Notes under the pieces: generated by a model
Databases searched by the model: none
The model's input: only the letters and a program-made list of their open reading frames with translations
Told to the model about the DNA's origin: nothing
Program-made: the position numbers and the translations under genes
Assembly (NCBI RefSeq): GCF_002869965.1
Contig: NZ_PEBS01000029.1
Span: 1-64,000 of the forward strand
Source: Janthinobacterium sp. ROICE36
GTDB taxonomy: Bacteria > Pseudomonadota > Gammaproteobacteria > Burkholderiales > Burkholderiaceae_D
DNA: 64,000 nucleotides
Direction of reading: 5' to 3'
Part shown: one piece after another, positions 10,102-20,678 of the stretch
Numbering within the stretch: the stretch's first letter is position 1
Layout of the letters: every line of letters begins with the position of its first letter

Positions 10102-11571
10102 ATGTTCGCCATCGACCGCTCCTCACCCATCGCCCTGTTCAAGCAGATCGAGGCCGCATTGCGCCTGCAGATCGCGCAACGCCTCCTGCCTGGCGGGAGC
10201 AAGCTGCCGTCGATCCGCCAGCTCGCCACGCAGCTCGCGGTGAGCACCAACACCGTGGTGGTGGCGTATGACAGGCTGGTGGCCGCAGGCGTCATCGATA
10301 CGCACGGCACGGCGGGCTTCTTCGTCTGCGCGCCAACTGACGCCAGCCACGCCATTCCCGACGAAGTGGCGCTGGAAGCGGGCCAGGAGCAGGAGCCCGT
10401 TTGGCTGAGCCAGCAAGTGAACGACCAGCGGCCGGGCGTGCTGCTGGCCAGCAGCGGCGCCCTGCCGCCCACCTGGCTGCAGGACGCGCTGCCGGCGGCC
10501 GCCGTGCAACGTGGCCTGGCGCGCAGCGCGGCCGGCATGGCCTCGCGCTGTCCGCCGCAAGGGCTGGCCGAACTGCGCGAACAGATCGCGCTGCTGTTGC
10601 GCGGCATCGGCATCGCTGCGGATGCCGGCCACATCCTCACCACGTTCGGTGGCACCCATGCAATCGATCTGATCTGCCGCACGTTTCTACAGCCCGGCGA
10701 TACGGTGCTGGTGGAAGACCCCGGATACTTCCTGATGTTCGGCAGGCTGCGCCAGGACGGCGTGCGCCTGGTGCCCGTCAAGCGCCGCCCCGATGGCCTC
10801 GACCTGGACGAACTGGAAGCGGCCTGCCGCGTACACCGTCCGCGCCTGCTGTTCGTGCAGACGGCTTTGCACAATCCCACCGGCTGGAGCAGCAGCGCGG
10901 CGAACCTGCACAAGGTGCTGATCATGGCGCAGCAGTATGGCTTCCTGATCGCCGAAGACGACGTGCACGGCCATTTCCAGCCGGGCCACAGCACGCGGCT
11001 GGCATCGCTGTCCGGGCTGGACGGCGTGATCTACTACTCCAGCCTGTGCAAGGCGCTGAGCCCGGCCCTGCGCATGGGCTACCTGGCCGCGGCGCCCGCC
11101 CTGCTCACGCTGCTGATGCGCACCAAGATCCACGCCATCATGACTTTGCCTGCGCTGAACGAATACGTTTTGCTGGAAGTGCTCAAGGCCGGCAACCTGC
11201 GCAAGCACCTGGAGCGGCTGCAACGCAAGATCATGGTGGCGCGCAACACCTGCACGCAGCAACTGAGCGCGGCCGGCGTGCTGTTCGAGCAGCCCGGCGA
11301 CGCATGCATTTTCCTGTGGGGCAGCATGCCCGAAGGGCTGGACGTGGACTTGCTGGTGCAGGACGCCTACCGCAACAAGATCCTGCTGATGCGCGGCGCC
11401 GCGTTCTCGGCCAACGACACGCCCGACCAGCATATCCGCTTCAACGTCGCCTTCAGCCAGCATCCCCGCGTGAGCGCCTACCTTGAAGAACGCCTGCGCG
11501 CAGTGGCAGGCGCGCGCTCAAGCCTGGCCCGCGCCAGCGGCGCCGACAGGCGTTCGACCACGTTTCAGTGA
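10102..11571 (+). CDS. MocR-type transcriptional regulator (GntR wHTH plus aminotransferase fold)
   Basis: Residues 8-75 are a GntR winged helix (ALFKQIEAALRLQIAQRLL, then LPSIRQLATQLAVSTNTVV). Residues 110-470 are a type I PLP aminotransferase fold with the cofactor-binding NPTG (QTALHNPTGWSS), an aspartate in IAEDDVHG and the Schiff-base lysine in YYSSLCKALSPALRMGY. MocR regulators sense PLP or PLP-amino acid adducts and act on vitamin B6, GABA, taurine or transport genes; the effector here is unknown. It lies 10 bases after the LysE-type exporter. The 489-residue length is normal for the family. Confidence 0.92.
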   Translation: MFAIDRSSPIALFKQIEAALRLQIAQRLLPGGSKLPSIRQLATQLAVSTNTVVVAYDRLVAAGVIDTHGTAGFFVCAPTDASHAIPDEVALEAGQEQEPVWLSQQVNDQRPGVLLASSGALPPTWLQDALPAAAVQRGLARSAAGMASRCPPQGLAELREQIALLLRGIGIAADAGHILTTFGGTHAIDLICRTFLQPGDTVLVEDPGYFLMFGRLRQDGVRLVPVKRRPDGLDLDELEAACRVHRPRLLFVQTALHNPTGWSSSAANLHKVLIMAQQYGFLIAEDDVHGHFQPGHSTRLASLSGLDGVIYYSSLCKALSPALRMGYLAAAPALLTLLMRTKIHAIMTLPALNEYVLLEVLKAGNLRKHLERLQRKIMVARNTCTQQLSAAGVLFEQPGDACIFLWGSMPEGLDVDLLVQDAYRNKILLMRGAAFSANDTPDQHIRFNVAFSQHPRVSAYLEERLRAVAGARSSLARASGADRRSTTFQ

Positions 11572-11692
11572 GGTACGTTGATAGTTTGTCAGCCGCTCTT
11601 GGGGCTTAATCCGCCCTGCGCGCCACGCGTGCCACCACCAGCTCGATCAGCTCCGCAATCAATGGCTGAAACGTACGGCGAGGCGGAGCAAC

Positions 11693-11710
11693 AACGCCTT
11701 GGGCGTTTTT
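11693..11710 (+). terminator. Short hairpin with T run after the MocR gene
   Basis: Arms aacgcc (11693-11698) and ggcgtt (11702-11707) with a 3-base loop, followed by three more T. It lies just before the end of the convergent alcohol dehydrogenase gene. The stem is short, so termination efficiency is doubtful. Confidence 0.45.
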
Positions 11711-11716
11711 CGGATG

Positions 11717-12763
11717 TTACAAAGAGGCCATGTCGATGACGAAGCGATAGCGCACATCGCTCTTCACTACACGTTCAAACGCCTCATTGATATCCTGGAT
11801 GCGGATGATCTCGATGTCGGAAACGATATTGTGCTTGCCGCAGAAATCCAGCATTTCCTGGGTTTCCTTGATCGAGCCGATCATGGAGCCGGACAGGCTG
11901 CGGCGCGCGCCCACCAGGCCGAAGGCGCTGATTGGCGGCACGGCGCCGTCCGGGATGCCGACGATGACCATGCTGCCATCGACTTTCAGCAGATTGATGT
12001 ACTGGTTCCAGTCGATGGAGGCGCCCACCGTGCAGATGATCAGGTCAAACGTGCCGGCCAGCTTGCTGAAGGTTTCCGCGTCGTTGGTGGCGTAGTAATG
12101 GTCGGCGCCCAGGCGCAGGCCGTCTTCGCGCTTCGACAGGGTCTGGCTCAGCACCGTCACTTCGGCGCCCATGGCGTGGGCAATCTTGACGCCCATGTGG
12201 CCCAGGCCACCCATGCCCAGGATGGCGACTTGCTTGCCAGGGCCGGCCTTCCAGTGGTTCAGCGGCGAGTACAGGGTGATGCCGGCGCACAGCAGCGGCG
12301 CGGCGGCGTCCAGCGGCAGGTTGTCGGGGATCGACAGCACATAGCCTTCCTTGACGACGATGCTGTCCGAATAGCCGCCCTGCGTGGCCGTCTTGCCATC
12401 CGCTTCCAGGCCGTTGTAGGTCTGGATCAGGCCAGGCATGTATTGTTCCAGGTCCACGTTGCGCGTCTTGCAGGTAGTGCAGGAATCGACGAAGCAGCCC
12501 ACGCCCACATGGTCGCCCACCTTGAACTTGCTGACGTTGGCGCCGACGGCCGTGACGACGCCGGCGATTTCATGGCCGGGCACCATGGGGAAGGCGGCGC
12601 CGCCCCATTCGTCGCGCGCCTGGTGGATGTCGGAATGGCACACGCCACAGTATTTGATCGAGATGGCCACGTCGTCTTCGCGCGGTGCGCGGCGCTCGAA
12701 CGTGAACGGTTGCAGTGCGGAAGTGGGGCCCAGAGCGGCGTAGCCTTTGGCGATGGTGGTCAT
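11717..12763 (-). CDS. Zinc-dependent NAD(P) alcohol dehydrogenase (cinnamyl-alcohol-dehydrogenase-like)
   Basis: A medium-chain dehydrogenase/reductase of 348 residues that would interconvert aldehydes and alcohols. The catalytic zinc ligands are visible in [17 protein letters not shown] and [10 protein letters not shown]. The structural zinc site is the four-Cys group in [18 protein letters not shown]. The nucleotide fold is [20 protein letters not shown]. It resembles YahK/AdhA-type broad-range aldehyde reductases. I start at [13 protein letters not shown] (12763), preceded by AGGAGTTTTC; the longer frame upstream is noncoding. It is divergent from an AraC regulator that probably controls it. 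Confidence 0.93.
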   Translation of the reverse strand: MTTIAKGYAALGPTSALQPFTFERRAPREDDVAISIKYCGVCHSDIHQARDEWGGAAFPMVPGHEIAGVVTAVGANVSKFKVGDHVGVGCFVDSCTTCKTRNVDLEQYMPGLIQTYNGLEADGKTATQGGYSDSIVVKEGYVLSIPDNLPLDAAAPLLCAGITLYSPLNHWKAGPGKQVAILGMGGLGHMGVKIAHAMGAEVTVLSQTLSKREDGLRLGADHYYATNDAETFSKLAGTFDLIICTVGASIDWNQYINLLKVDGSMVIVGIPDGAVPPISAFGLVGARRSLSGSMIGSIKETQEMLDFCGKHNIVSDIEIIRIQDINEAFERVVKSDVRYRFVIDMASL

Positions 12764-12855
12764 GAAAACTCCTGTATATATATGTGTGACGAAGGGGACG
12801 CGTGCCGCGCATGCGATTGCACAAGTGTGCCTGAGAAGCCCGCCCGCCGTTACCG

Positions 12856-12888
12856 CGATCCTGCAAGACCTTTGCACGATCCTCCAAA
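12856..12888. promoter_or_regulatory. Candidate AraC-type operator: two direct repeats 21 bp apart
   Basis: cgatcctgcaag (12856-12867) and cgatcctccaaa (12877-12888) agree at 10 of 12 positions, and their starts are 21 bp apart, i.e. two helical turns, the usual spacing of half-sites for AraC-family dimers or two-HTH monomers. The site is in the 176-bp gap between the divergent adh and araC genes. Function is inferred from position and spacing only. Confidence 0.5.
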
Positions 12889-12939
12889 TCTGCGTAAGAT
12901 CAAGCCCTGCCCTTACCTACCTGACGCATACTGGCCCAC

Positions 12940-13887
12940 ATGTCTACCCTGTCCACACCACGCGCTGCGCAAGATGAAATCGCCGCCCTGATCAGCCGTC
13001 ACGCGCCGCGCAATGGCGACTACACGACCGCCATCGGCAACCTCACCTTCCACCGCCAGTCCTCGGTCACCGAGTCGCTGTTCCATGCGGCGCGCCCCAG
13101 CGTGGCCATCATCGCCCAAGGGGGCAAACAGGTCACCCTGGGCACGGAAACCTTCCATTACAGCCGCATGCAGTATCTGCTGACCTCCGTCGACTTGCCC
13201 GTGCAGGTACGCGTGGTGGAAGCGAGCGTGGACCAGCCGCACCTGTGCGTGGTGCTGGGCATCGACATCGCCGACGTAGCGGCGCTGCTGGAGAGCGACA
13301 ATGCGGCGCAAAAAATCCTGCCCGCCACGCGCGGCATTTCCGTCAGCGACGTCTCGCCCGAGCTGCTCGACGCCATGCTGCGCCTCGTGCGCCTGCTGGA
13401 CAAACCGGAGGAGATCGCCGCGCTGGCACCGTTGATCCGCCGCGAGCTGACCTACCGCCTGCTGAACGGCCCTGTCGGCGCGCGCCTGCGCCACATGGCG
13501 CTGGCCAGCAGCCAGTCGCACCAGGTGGGGCAAGCCATCGACTGGATCAAGCACCATTACGCGCAGCCCCTGCGCATCGAGCAACTGGCCGGCATGGCGA
13601 ACATGAGCATGTCGTCGCTGCACCACCACTTCAAGGCCATCACCGCCATGACGCCGATGCAGTACCAGAAGCTGCTGCGCCTGCAGGAAGCGCGGCGCTT
13701 GATGCTGGTCGAGCAGATAGACGCGGGCACGGCAGGCTACCGCGTGGGCTATGCCAGCGAATCGCAGTTCAGTCGCGAGTACAGCCGCCAGTTCGGCCGC
13801 GCGCCCATGCGCGACGTGGGCCAGGTGCGCGCGCAGCTCAGCGGTGCCAACGCCGGCGCCGGCAGAGCTTACGCCAACTTGCCGTAG
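12940..13887 (+). CDS. AraC-family transcriptional regulator
   Basis: A 315-residue DNA-binding protein. Residues 20-175 match the cupin-like N-terminal domain of the YqhC-type subgroup ([21 protein letters not shown]). Residues 195-290 carry the two AraC helix-turn-helix units ([20 protein letters not shown] and [20 protein letters not shown]). E. coli YqhC controls an aldehyde reductase gene next to it, and here the divergent neighbour is also an alcohol/aldehyde dehydrogenase, so the same logic is likely. Its 3' end overlaps the convergent 5-oxoprolinase gene by 19 bases. Confidence 0.92.
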   Translation: MSTLSTPRAAQDEIAALISRHAPRNGDYTTAIGNLTFHRQSSVTESLFHAARPSVAIIAQGGKQVTLGTETFHYSRMQYLLTSVDLPVQVRVVEASVDQPHLCVVLGIDIADVAALLESDNAAQKILPATRGISVSDVSPELLDAMLRLVRLLDKPEEIAALAPLIRRELTYRLLNGPVGARLRHMALASSQSHQVGQAIDWIKHHYAQPLRIEQLAGMANMSMSSLHHHFKAITAMTPMQYQKLLRLQEARRLMLVEQIDAGTAGYRVGYASESQFSREYSRQFGRAPMRDVGQVRAQLSGANAGAGRAYANLP

Positions 13888-16800
13888 CCGCCACCCCCGG
13901 GCGTCTCGATCACGAACACGTCGCCCGCCTGCATGTCGGTCTTGCCGATATGCGCCAGGTGCTCGACCGTGCCGTCCACCCGCTCCACATAATTGCGCCC
14001 CAGCGCACCCGGTGCGCCGCCGTCCATGCCGAACGGCGCAACAATCCGGTTGTTCGACAGGATCGCCGCCGTCATCGGCGCCAAAAAGCGCACCCGGCGC
14101 ACGCCGCCATTGCCGCCGTGCCAGCGCCCCGCCCCGCCCGAACCTGCGCGGATGCTGTAACTGTCCAGGCGCACGGGGAAGCGCCACTCCAGGATTTCCG
14201 GGTCCGTCAGGCGCGAATTGGTCATGTTCGTCTGCACCACGTCCGTGCCATCAAAACCGGGGCCGGCGCCCGAACCGCCCGATATCGTCTCGTAGTACTG
14301 ATACTTTGCGCTGCCAAACGTGAAATTGTTCATCGTCCCCTGCGACGCCGCCATGGCCCCCAGCGCGCCATACAGGGCGTTCGTGATGCAGGTCGAGGTT
14401 TCCACATTGCCCGACACGACGGAGGCCGGGTACTGCGGATTGAGCATGGAGCCGGGCGGAATGATCACGGTCAAAGGCTTCAAACAGCCCGCGTTCAGGG
14501 GAATCTCGTCGTCGACCAGGGTGCGGAACACGTACAGCACGGCGGCCATGCAGACGGCGGACGGCGCATTGAAATTGTTCGGCAGTTGGCTTGACGTCCC
14601 CGTAAAGTCGATGCTGGCGCTGCGCTGCACCACGTCGACCTTGATCGCCACCTGGATGCGCGCGCCGTTGTCCAGGTCCAGCACATAGCTGCCATCCTTC
14701 AGGGTGGTGATGACCCTGCGCACGGCTTCCTCGGCATTGTCCTGCACGTGGCCCATGTAGGCTTGCACGACGGGCAAGCCGAAATGCGCGACCATCTTAT
14801 GCAGTTCTTCGGCCCCTTTCTGGTTGGCCGCCACCTGGGCGCGCAAATCGGCCAGGTTTTGCCGGGGGTTGCGGGCCGGGTAGCTGGCGCCCGCCAGCAG
14901 GGCCAGGGTCTCGTCTTCTGCTAACCGTCCCGTGGCGCCGTCGACCAGCTTGAAATTGTCGATCAACACGCCCTCTTGCTCGATGCGCGTGGAGTCGGGC
15001 GGCATGGAGCCGGGCGTGGTGCCGCCGATGTCCGCATGGTGGCCACGCGAACCGACATAGAACAGGATGGCCTCGCCCTTGTCATCGAAGACGGGAGAAA
15101 TCACCGTCACGTCGGGCAAGTGCGTGCCGCCGTGATACGGATCGTTCAGCATGAAGACGTCGCCCGGCCGCATGGCGCCCGCATTGCGCGTCATGACGGT
15201 GCGGATGCTCTCGCCCATGGAACCCAGGTGCACGGGCATGTGCGGCGCATTGGCGATCAGCTGGCCTTGCGCGTCGAAGATGGCGCAACTGAAATCGAGC
15301 CGCTCCTTGATGTTGACGGAATGGGCCGTGTTCTGCAGGCGCAGTCCCATCTGCTCGGCGATCGACATGAACAGACTATTGAAAATTTCCAGCATCACGG
15401 GGTCGGCTTGCGTCGCTGTTGGCAAACCCTTGGCGCGCCGCTCCGGCAAGGCGGCGACCCTGCGCAAGATGAGATGCCCGTGCGCCGTGACATCGGCGCG
15501 CCAGCCCGGCTCGATGACGGTGGTGGCGTTGGCGTCGCTGACGATGGCCGGGCCGGTTATGCTGTCGCCGGGACGCAGCCTGTCGGCCCCATACAGGCCG
15601 CTGTCGCGCCACGCACCATCACAGTACATGGCCACCCTCTGCACGGGAAGCAGCGCGCCCGCGCGCGCCGCGTATGCCGGCATGGCTACTGCGGGCGCGT
15701 CGGATGCGCCGATGGCTTCCACGGAAATGGCTTCGACGATCAAGGCGCGCGCCGGCATCAAGAAGGAAAAGCGCTTTTTATACGCCGCTTCGAACTGCGC
15801 CTGCATGCCGGCCGCCGTATCGAACAGCACGACGAGGGCCGAATCCGTGCCCTCGTAGCGCAGGTGCACGCGCGACACGAGGGCGATGCGCTCCTGCGCC
15901 ACACCCTGGCGCAGCAAGTCGCCCCGCGCCAGGTCGCCCAGGGCCGCGAAATCGCGCGCCAGGTTCACGCCCAGTGTCGCTTCGATGGTCTGTTCCCGCA
16001 TGGCGCTCTGGTCGGCCAGGCCCATGCCGTAGGCCGACATCACGCCCGCCAGCGTGTGGATGAAGACCGTGCGCATGCCCAGCGCATCGGCCACCAGGCA
16101 GGCGTGCTGGCCGCCCGCGCCGCCAAAGCTGGTCAGGGTGTATTCCGTGACATCGTGCCCCCGCTGCACGGAAATCTGCTTGATGGCGTTGGCCATATTG
16201 CCCACGGCGATGGCGATATAGCCTTCGGCCACCTGCTCCGGCGTACTGCCCACCGTGCGCGCCAGCGCCGCGAACTGGGCGCGCACGCTGGCCGCGTCCA
16301 GCGCTTCATCGGCGTCGGGGCCGAAGACGCGGGGAAAGAAGGCGGGCTGCAGCTTGCCCAGCATGACGTTGCAGTCGGTGACGGCCAGCGGGCCGCCGCG
16401 CCGGTAGCTGGCGGGGCCGGGGTTGGCGCCCGCGCTGTCCGGGCCCACCTTGTAGCGGGCGCCGTCGAAATGCAGGATGGAGCCGCCGCCCGCCGCCACC
16501 GTGTGGACGCTCATCATGGGCGCGCGCATGCGCACGCCGGCGATCTGCGTCTCGAACACGCGTTCGAATTGGCCCGCGTAATGCGACACGTCCGTCGAGG
16601 TGCCGCCCATGTCGAAGCCGATGACTTTATCGAAACCGGCCAGCGCGCTGGCGCGCACCATGCCGACGATGCCGCCCGCAGGGCCGGACAAAATACTGTC
16701 CTTGCCCTGGAAGGCGCGCGCATCCGTCAAGCCGCCGTTCGATTGCATGAATTGCAGGTGCACGCCGGGCAGCTCGGCCGCCAGCTGGTCGACATAGCGG

Positions 16801-17453
16801 CGCAGAATCGGCGACAGATAGGCGTCGACCACCGTGGTGTCGCCGCGCGCCACCAGCTTCATCATGGGACTGACCTCGTGCGACACGGACACTTGCGTAA
16901 AACCGGCCTCGCGCGCAAGCTGCGCCACCCGCGCCTCGTGCGCGTGATAGCGGTAGCCGTGCATCAGCACGATGGCGATGGCGCGCACGCCGCGCGCATG
17001 GGCAAGTTCCAGCGCCGCGCGCGCGGCGGCCTCGTCGAGCGGGGTCACGATGTCACCGTGGGCGCCCACCCGCGCATCGATCTCGATCACGTCGCCATAC
17101 AGCAGTTCCGGCAAAATGATCTGGCGCGCGAACAGCTGCGGGCGGTTCTGGTAGGCGATGCGCAAAGCGTCGCGAAAACCGCGCGTGATGGCCAGCACGG
17201 TGGGTTCGCCCTTGCGTTCGAGCAGCGCATTGGTCGCCACCGTCGTGCCCATCTTGATGGCGCCCACTTGCGCCACGGGCAGCGCCGCTTCAGGCGCAAG
17301 GCCCATCAGACGGCGCATGCCGGCCAGCGCCGCGTCGCGGTACTGGCCCGGGTTCTCCGACAGCAGCTTGCAGGTGGTCAGGCTGCCGTCAGGACGGCGC
17401 GCCACGATGTCCGTAAAGGTGCCGCCCCGGTCGATCCAGAATTGCCAGTCCAT
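13869..17453 (-). CDS. 5-oxoprolinase / hydantoinase (fused A and B halves)
   Basis: A 1194-residue protein that combines hydantoinase A (about 1-690) and B (about 700-1194). The start [19 protein letters not shown] is characteristic of eukaryote-type ATP-dependent 5-oxoprolinases, which open pyroglutamate to glutamate. The HyuA half contains the actin/ASKHA-like glycine runs [14 protein letters not shown] and [20 protein letters not shown]. The HyuB half contains [26 protein letters not shown] and HADIGG. The ATG at 17453 follows GGCAGGA; the longer upstream frame is a shadow. It stands alone, convergent with araC and divergent from the nnr gene. Hydantoin or another cyclic amide as substrate cannot be excluded. 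Confidence 0.93.
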   Translation of the reverse strand: MDWQFWIDRGGTFTDIVARRPDGSLTTCKLLSENPGQYRDAALAGMRRLMGLAPEAALPVAQVGAIKMGTTVATNALLERKGEPTVLAITRGFRDALRIAYQNRPQLFARQIILPELLYGDVIEIDARVGAHGDIVTPLDEAAARAALELAHARGVRAIAIVLMHGYRYHAHEARVAQLAREAGFTQVSVSHEVSPMMKLVARGDTTVVDAYLSPILRRYVDQLAAELPGVHLQFMQSNGGLTDARAFQGKDSILSGPAGGIVGMVRASALAGFDKVIGFDMGGTSTDVSHYAGQFERVFETQIAGVRMRAPMMSVHTVAAGGGSILHFDGARYKVGPDSAGANPGPASYRRGGPLAVTDCNVMLGKLQPAFFPRVFGPDADEALDAASVRAQFAALARTVGSTPEQVAEGYIAIAVGNMANAIKQISVQRGHDVTEYTLTSFGGAGGQHACLVADALGMRTVFIHTLAGVMSAYGMGLADQSAMREQTIEATLGVNLARDFAALGDLARGDLLRQGVAQERIALVSRVHLRYEGTDSALVVLFDTAAGMQAQFEAAYKKRFSFLMPARALIVEAISVEAIGASDAPAVAMPAYAARAGALLPVQRVAMYCDGAWRDSGLYGADRLRPGDSITGPAIVSDANATTVIEPGWRADVTAHGHLILRRVAALPERRAKGLPTATQADPVMLEIFNSLFMSIAEQMGLRLQNTAHSVNIKERLDFSCAIFDAQGQLIANAPHMPVHLGSMGESIRTVMTRNAGAMRPGDVFMLNDPYHGGTHLPDVTVISPVFDDKGEAILFYVGSRGHHADIGGTTPGSMPPDSTRIEQEGVLIDNFKLVDGATGRLAEDETLALLAGASYPARNPRQNLADLRAQVAANQKGAEELHKMVAHFGLPVVQAYMGHVQDNAEEAVRRVITTLKDGSYVLDLDNGARIQVAIKVDVVQRSASIDFTGTSSQLPNNFNAPSAVCMAAVLYVFRTLVDDEIPLNAGCLKPLTVIIPPGSMLNPQYPASVVSGNVETSTCITNALYGALGAMAASQGTMNNFTFGSAKYQYYETISGGSGAGPGFDGTDVVQTNMTNSRLTDPEILEWRFPVRLDSYSIRAGSGGAGRWHGGNGGVRRVRFLAPMTAAILSNNRIVAPFGMDGGAPGALGRNYVERVDGTVEHLAHIGKTDMQAGDVFVIETPGGGGYGKLA

Positions 17454-17583
17454 CGTCCTGCCCCCGTGCTTATGTGAGATGGCTATTGTAGCCGCCAAAC
17501 AGGCGCGCGTTTCAGGCGTGTGCACCTTGCCTTTCACCCGGTTCGGCCGTATGTTGAAGGCATGCTGACTAACGGAACACCCC

Positions 17584-19128
17584 ATGACCCTGATCGACTC
17601 TGCCGGTAACACCCTTGCGCTGTACTCCATCGCCGAACTGCGCGCCATCGAACAGGCCGCCATGCGCGACCTGCCGCAAGGGCTGCTGATGCAGCGCGCG
17701 GGCCAGGCCGCCGCCAGCGCCGCCCTGAAGCTGCTGCACGCCCAGGAAGATGCCGGCCACCGGCGCGTGCTGGTGCTGGCCGGCCCTGGCGACAACGGCG
17801 GCGATGCGCTGGAAGCGGCTGCGCACCTGGCTGGCAGCGGCACCGAGGTGCTCATATGGCTGGCGCCCGAGGCGCAAGCCACGTCGCCCGAACGCGAACA
17901 GGCGCTGAGCCGCGCGCGCAATAGCGCCGCCCGCTTCATGGACGCGACGACCTCCATGGCATCGGCCGCAGTGGGCGCAGCGCCATGGCACCTGGTCATC
18001 GATGGCCTGTTCGGCATCGGCGCGTCGCGCCCTCTGGACGGTGAATGCCGCGAAGTGGCGCAGCAGGTCAACAAGCTGGCATGCCCCGTGCTGGCGCTCG
18101 ACGTGCCCAGCGGCCTGCATGCAGACACGGGCGCCATCGACGGCATCGCCATCCGCGCCACGCATACGCTCACCTTCATCGGCGACAAGCCGGGCCTGCA
18201 CACGGCAAACGGCCGCGACTACGCGGGCGAGGTTGAAGTGGCGGCGCTGGCCATCGACCCCTCCCTGCTGCCGCCGGCCAAAGCCCAGCTGGGCGGCCTG
18301 CACCTGTTCGCCCGCCAGCTGCAACCACGGCGCCAGAACACGCACAAGGGCAGCTACGGCAGCGTGGCCATCATCGGCGGCGCGCAGGGCATGGCGGGCG
18401 CCCCCATCCTGGCGGCGCGCACGGCCCTGCATGCGGGCGCGGGCAGAGTGTATATCGCGTTTCCCGATGCGCCGCCCGCGTTTGACAGCGGCCAGCCGGA
18501 ACTGATGTGCCGCCGCGCGCAGGACGTGGATTTCTCGGGCCTGCACTTTGCCGCCTTGGTAGCCGGGCCCGGCCTTGGCGACGACGTCGATACGGTGGAA
18601 CTGCTGCAGCGCACGTTCGAGAGCGACAGCCCGCTGCTGCTGGACGCGGATGCCCTGAACCTGATGGCGGCCGAGCCGGAACTGCAATCGGCGCTGGCCG
18701 TGCGCACGGGCGCGGGCGCGACGATATTAACGCCCCATCCGCTGGAAGCGGCACGCCTGCTCGACCTGACGGTGGCCGAGGTGCAAGCCGACCGCCTGGG
18801 CGCGGCGCGCCAGCTGGCCACGCAGCTGGGCGTGATCGTGGTACTGAAGGGCTCCGGCACGGTGATCGCCGCGCCAGATGGTGGCATCGTCATCAACAAC
18901 ACGGGCGGCCCCGCGCTGGCCACTGCCGGCACGGGCGACGTGCTGTCCGGCCTGTGCGGAAGCCTGCTGGCGCAGGGCTGGCCGGAATGGGAAGCGGCCA
19001 TCGGCGCCGTCTGGCTGCACGGCGCGGCGGCCGATGCGCTGGTGGCCGCAGGCAGCGGCCCCATTGGCCTGACGGCGGGCGAATTGATCCCGGCCATCCG
19101 CAAGCTGATCAATGCCTTGTCGGCGTAA
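17584..19128 (+). CDS. nnr: Bifunctional NAD(P)H-hydrate epimerase / ADP-dependent dehydratase
   Basis: This enzyme repairs NAD(P)H that has been hydrated by heat or side reactions. Residues 1-215 are the YjeF_N epimerase fold ([36 protein letters not shown]). Residues 225-514 are the ribokinase-like dehydratase ([20 protein letters not shown]; the catalytic loop [18 protein letters not shown]). The 514-residue length is typical of the bifunctional form. The start at 17584 follows acggaacacccc. It is convergent with the ABC ATPase gene, with only 8 bases between stops. Confidence 0.96.
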   Translation: MTLIDSAGNTLALYSIAELRAIEQAAMRDLPQGLLMQRAGQAAASAALKLLHAQEDAGHRRVLVLAGPGDNGGDALEAAAHLAGSGTEVLIWLAPEAQATSPEREQALSRARNSAARFMDATTSMASAAVGAAPWHLVIDGLFGIGASRPLDGECREVAQQVNKLACPVLALDVPSGLHADTGAIDGIAIRATHTLTFIGDKPGLHTANGRDYAGEVEVAALAIDPSLLPPAKAQLGGLHLFARQLQPRRQNTHKGSYGSVAIIGGAQGMAGAPILAARTALHAGAGRVYIAFPDAPPAFDSGQPELMCRRAQDVDFSGLHFAALVAGPGLGDDVDTVELLQRTFESDSPLLLDADALNLMAAEPELQSALAVRTGAGATILTPHPLEAARLLDLTVAEVQADRLGAARQLATQLGVIVVLKGSGTVIAAPDGGIVINNTGGPALATAGTGDVLSGLCGSLLAQGWPEWEAAIGAVWLHGAAADALVAAGSGPIGLTAGELIPAIRKLINALSA

Positions 19129-19136
19129 GCACTGCG

Positions 19137-19910
<774 letters not shown>

Positions 19911-19965
19911 GCTGATCTATCTTAAAAAATTTCGTGAACAAATAAGTGTCAAGGACAGCAGCCGC

Positions 19966-20598
19966 ATGCGGCGGCGCGCGCTATCCCTGCTTCCTGCGGC
20001 AGCCCTGCTGCTGGTATCGAGCATGACGAACGCCTATTCTGCACCAAAAACGCTGCTGGTGCTCGGCGACAGCCTCTCGGCCGAGTATGGCCTGGCGCGA
20101 GGCACGGGCTGGGTGGCGCTGCTGGAACAGCGGCTGCAAGCGCAAAAGAACGATACGCGCATCGTCAACGCCAGCATCAGCGGCGAAACCACCAGCGGCG
20201 GACGCGCGCGCCTGCCGGCCCTGCTGACGAAACACCAGCCCGACGTCGTGCTGATCGAACTGGGCGCTAACGACGGCTTGCGCGGCTTGCCCGTGGCGGC
20301 CGCCGAAGCGAATCTGCGCGCCATGGGCGAGGCGGCCAGAAAATCGGGCGCGCAGGTGGTGCTGGTGGGCATGCGCATGCCGCCCAACTATGGCCGCGCC
20401 TATGGCGAGCAGTTTTATGGCGTATACGGCAAGCTGGCCAGGGAATGGAAGGCGCCGCTGGTGCCCTTCATGTTCGAAGGCATCGCAGACCAGCCACAGC
20501 TGTTCCAGGCCGACCGCATGCACCCGAATGCACAGGCGCATCCGACCATCCTGAAAAACATCTGGCCGCAACTGGCACCGTTGCTGAAAGCCAAGTAA
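19966..20598 (+). CDS. tesA: TesA-like arylesterase / lysophospholipase, GDSL family
   Basis: A periplasmic SGNH hydrolase acting on acyl esters or thioesters. A signal peptide is evident (MRRRALSLLPAAALLLVSS, cleavage near NAYSA). Catalytic blocks are LVLGDSLSAEYG (Ser), the Gly in SISGETTSGG, Asn in ELGANDGLRG, and Asp/His in DRMHPNAQAH. The ATG at 19966 gives a 210-residue precursor and has AAGGA upstream. An in-frame ATG at 19909 would add 19 residues and overlap the divergent ABC gene start by two bases. A strong terminator follows. Confidence 0.94.
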   Translation: MRRRALSLLPAAALLLVSSMTNAYSAPKTLLVLGDSLSAEYGLARGTGWVALLEQRLQAQKNDTRIVNASISGETTSGGRARLPALLTKHQPDVVLIELGANDGLRGLPVAAAEANLRAMGEAARKSGAQVVLVGMRMPPNYGRAYGEQFYGVYGKLAREWKAPLVPFMFEGIADQPQLFQADRMHPNAQAHPTILKNIWPQLAPLLKAK

Positions 20599-20630
20599 GC
20601 CTGCGCCAAGCTCGTACATGCTGCAGACAA

Positions 20631-20660
20631 AAAAATAGCCGCTCGAAAGCGGCTATTTTT
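20631..20660. terminator. Bidirectional rho-independent terminator
   Basis: Perfect 13-base arms aaaaatagccgct (20631-20643) and agcggctattttt (20648-20660) with a 4-base loop. It sits between the ends of tesA and the convergent ppiD, and carries T runs on both strands. Confidence 0.92.
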
Positions 20661-20678
20661 AAGCGTGGAAACTAGATC

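Noticed and set aside
14976-17477. An 833-codon plus-strand frame opposite the 5-oxoprolinase gene
   Set aside because: Its composition is His/Arg/Gly/Ala rich with no domain; the minus strand carries an intact enzyme with all motifs.
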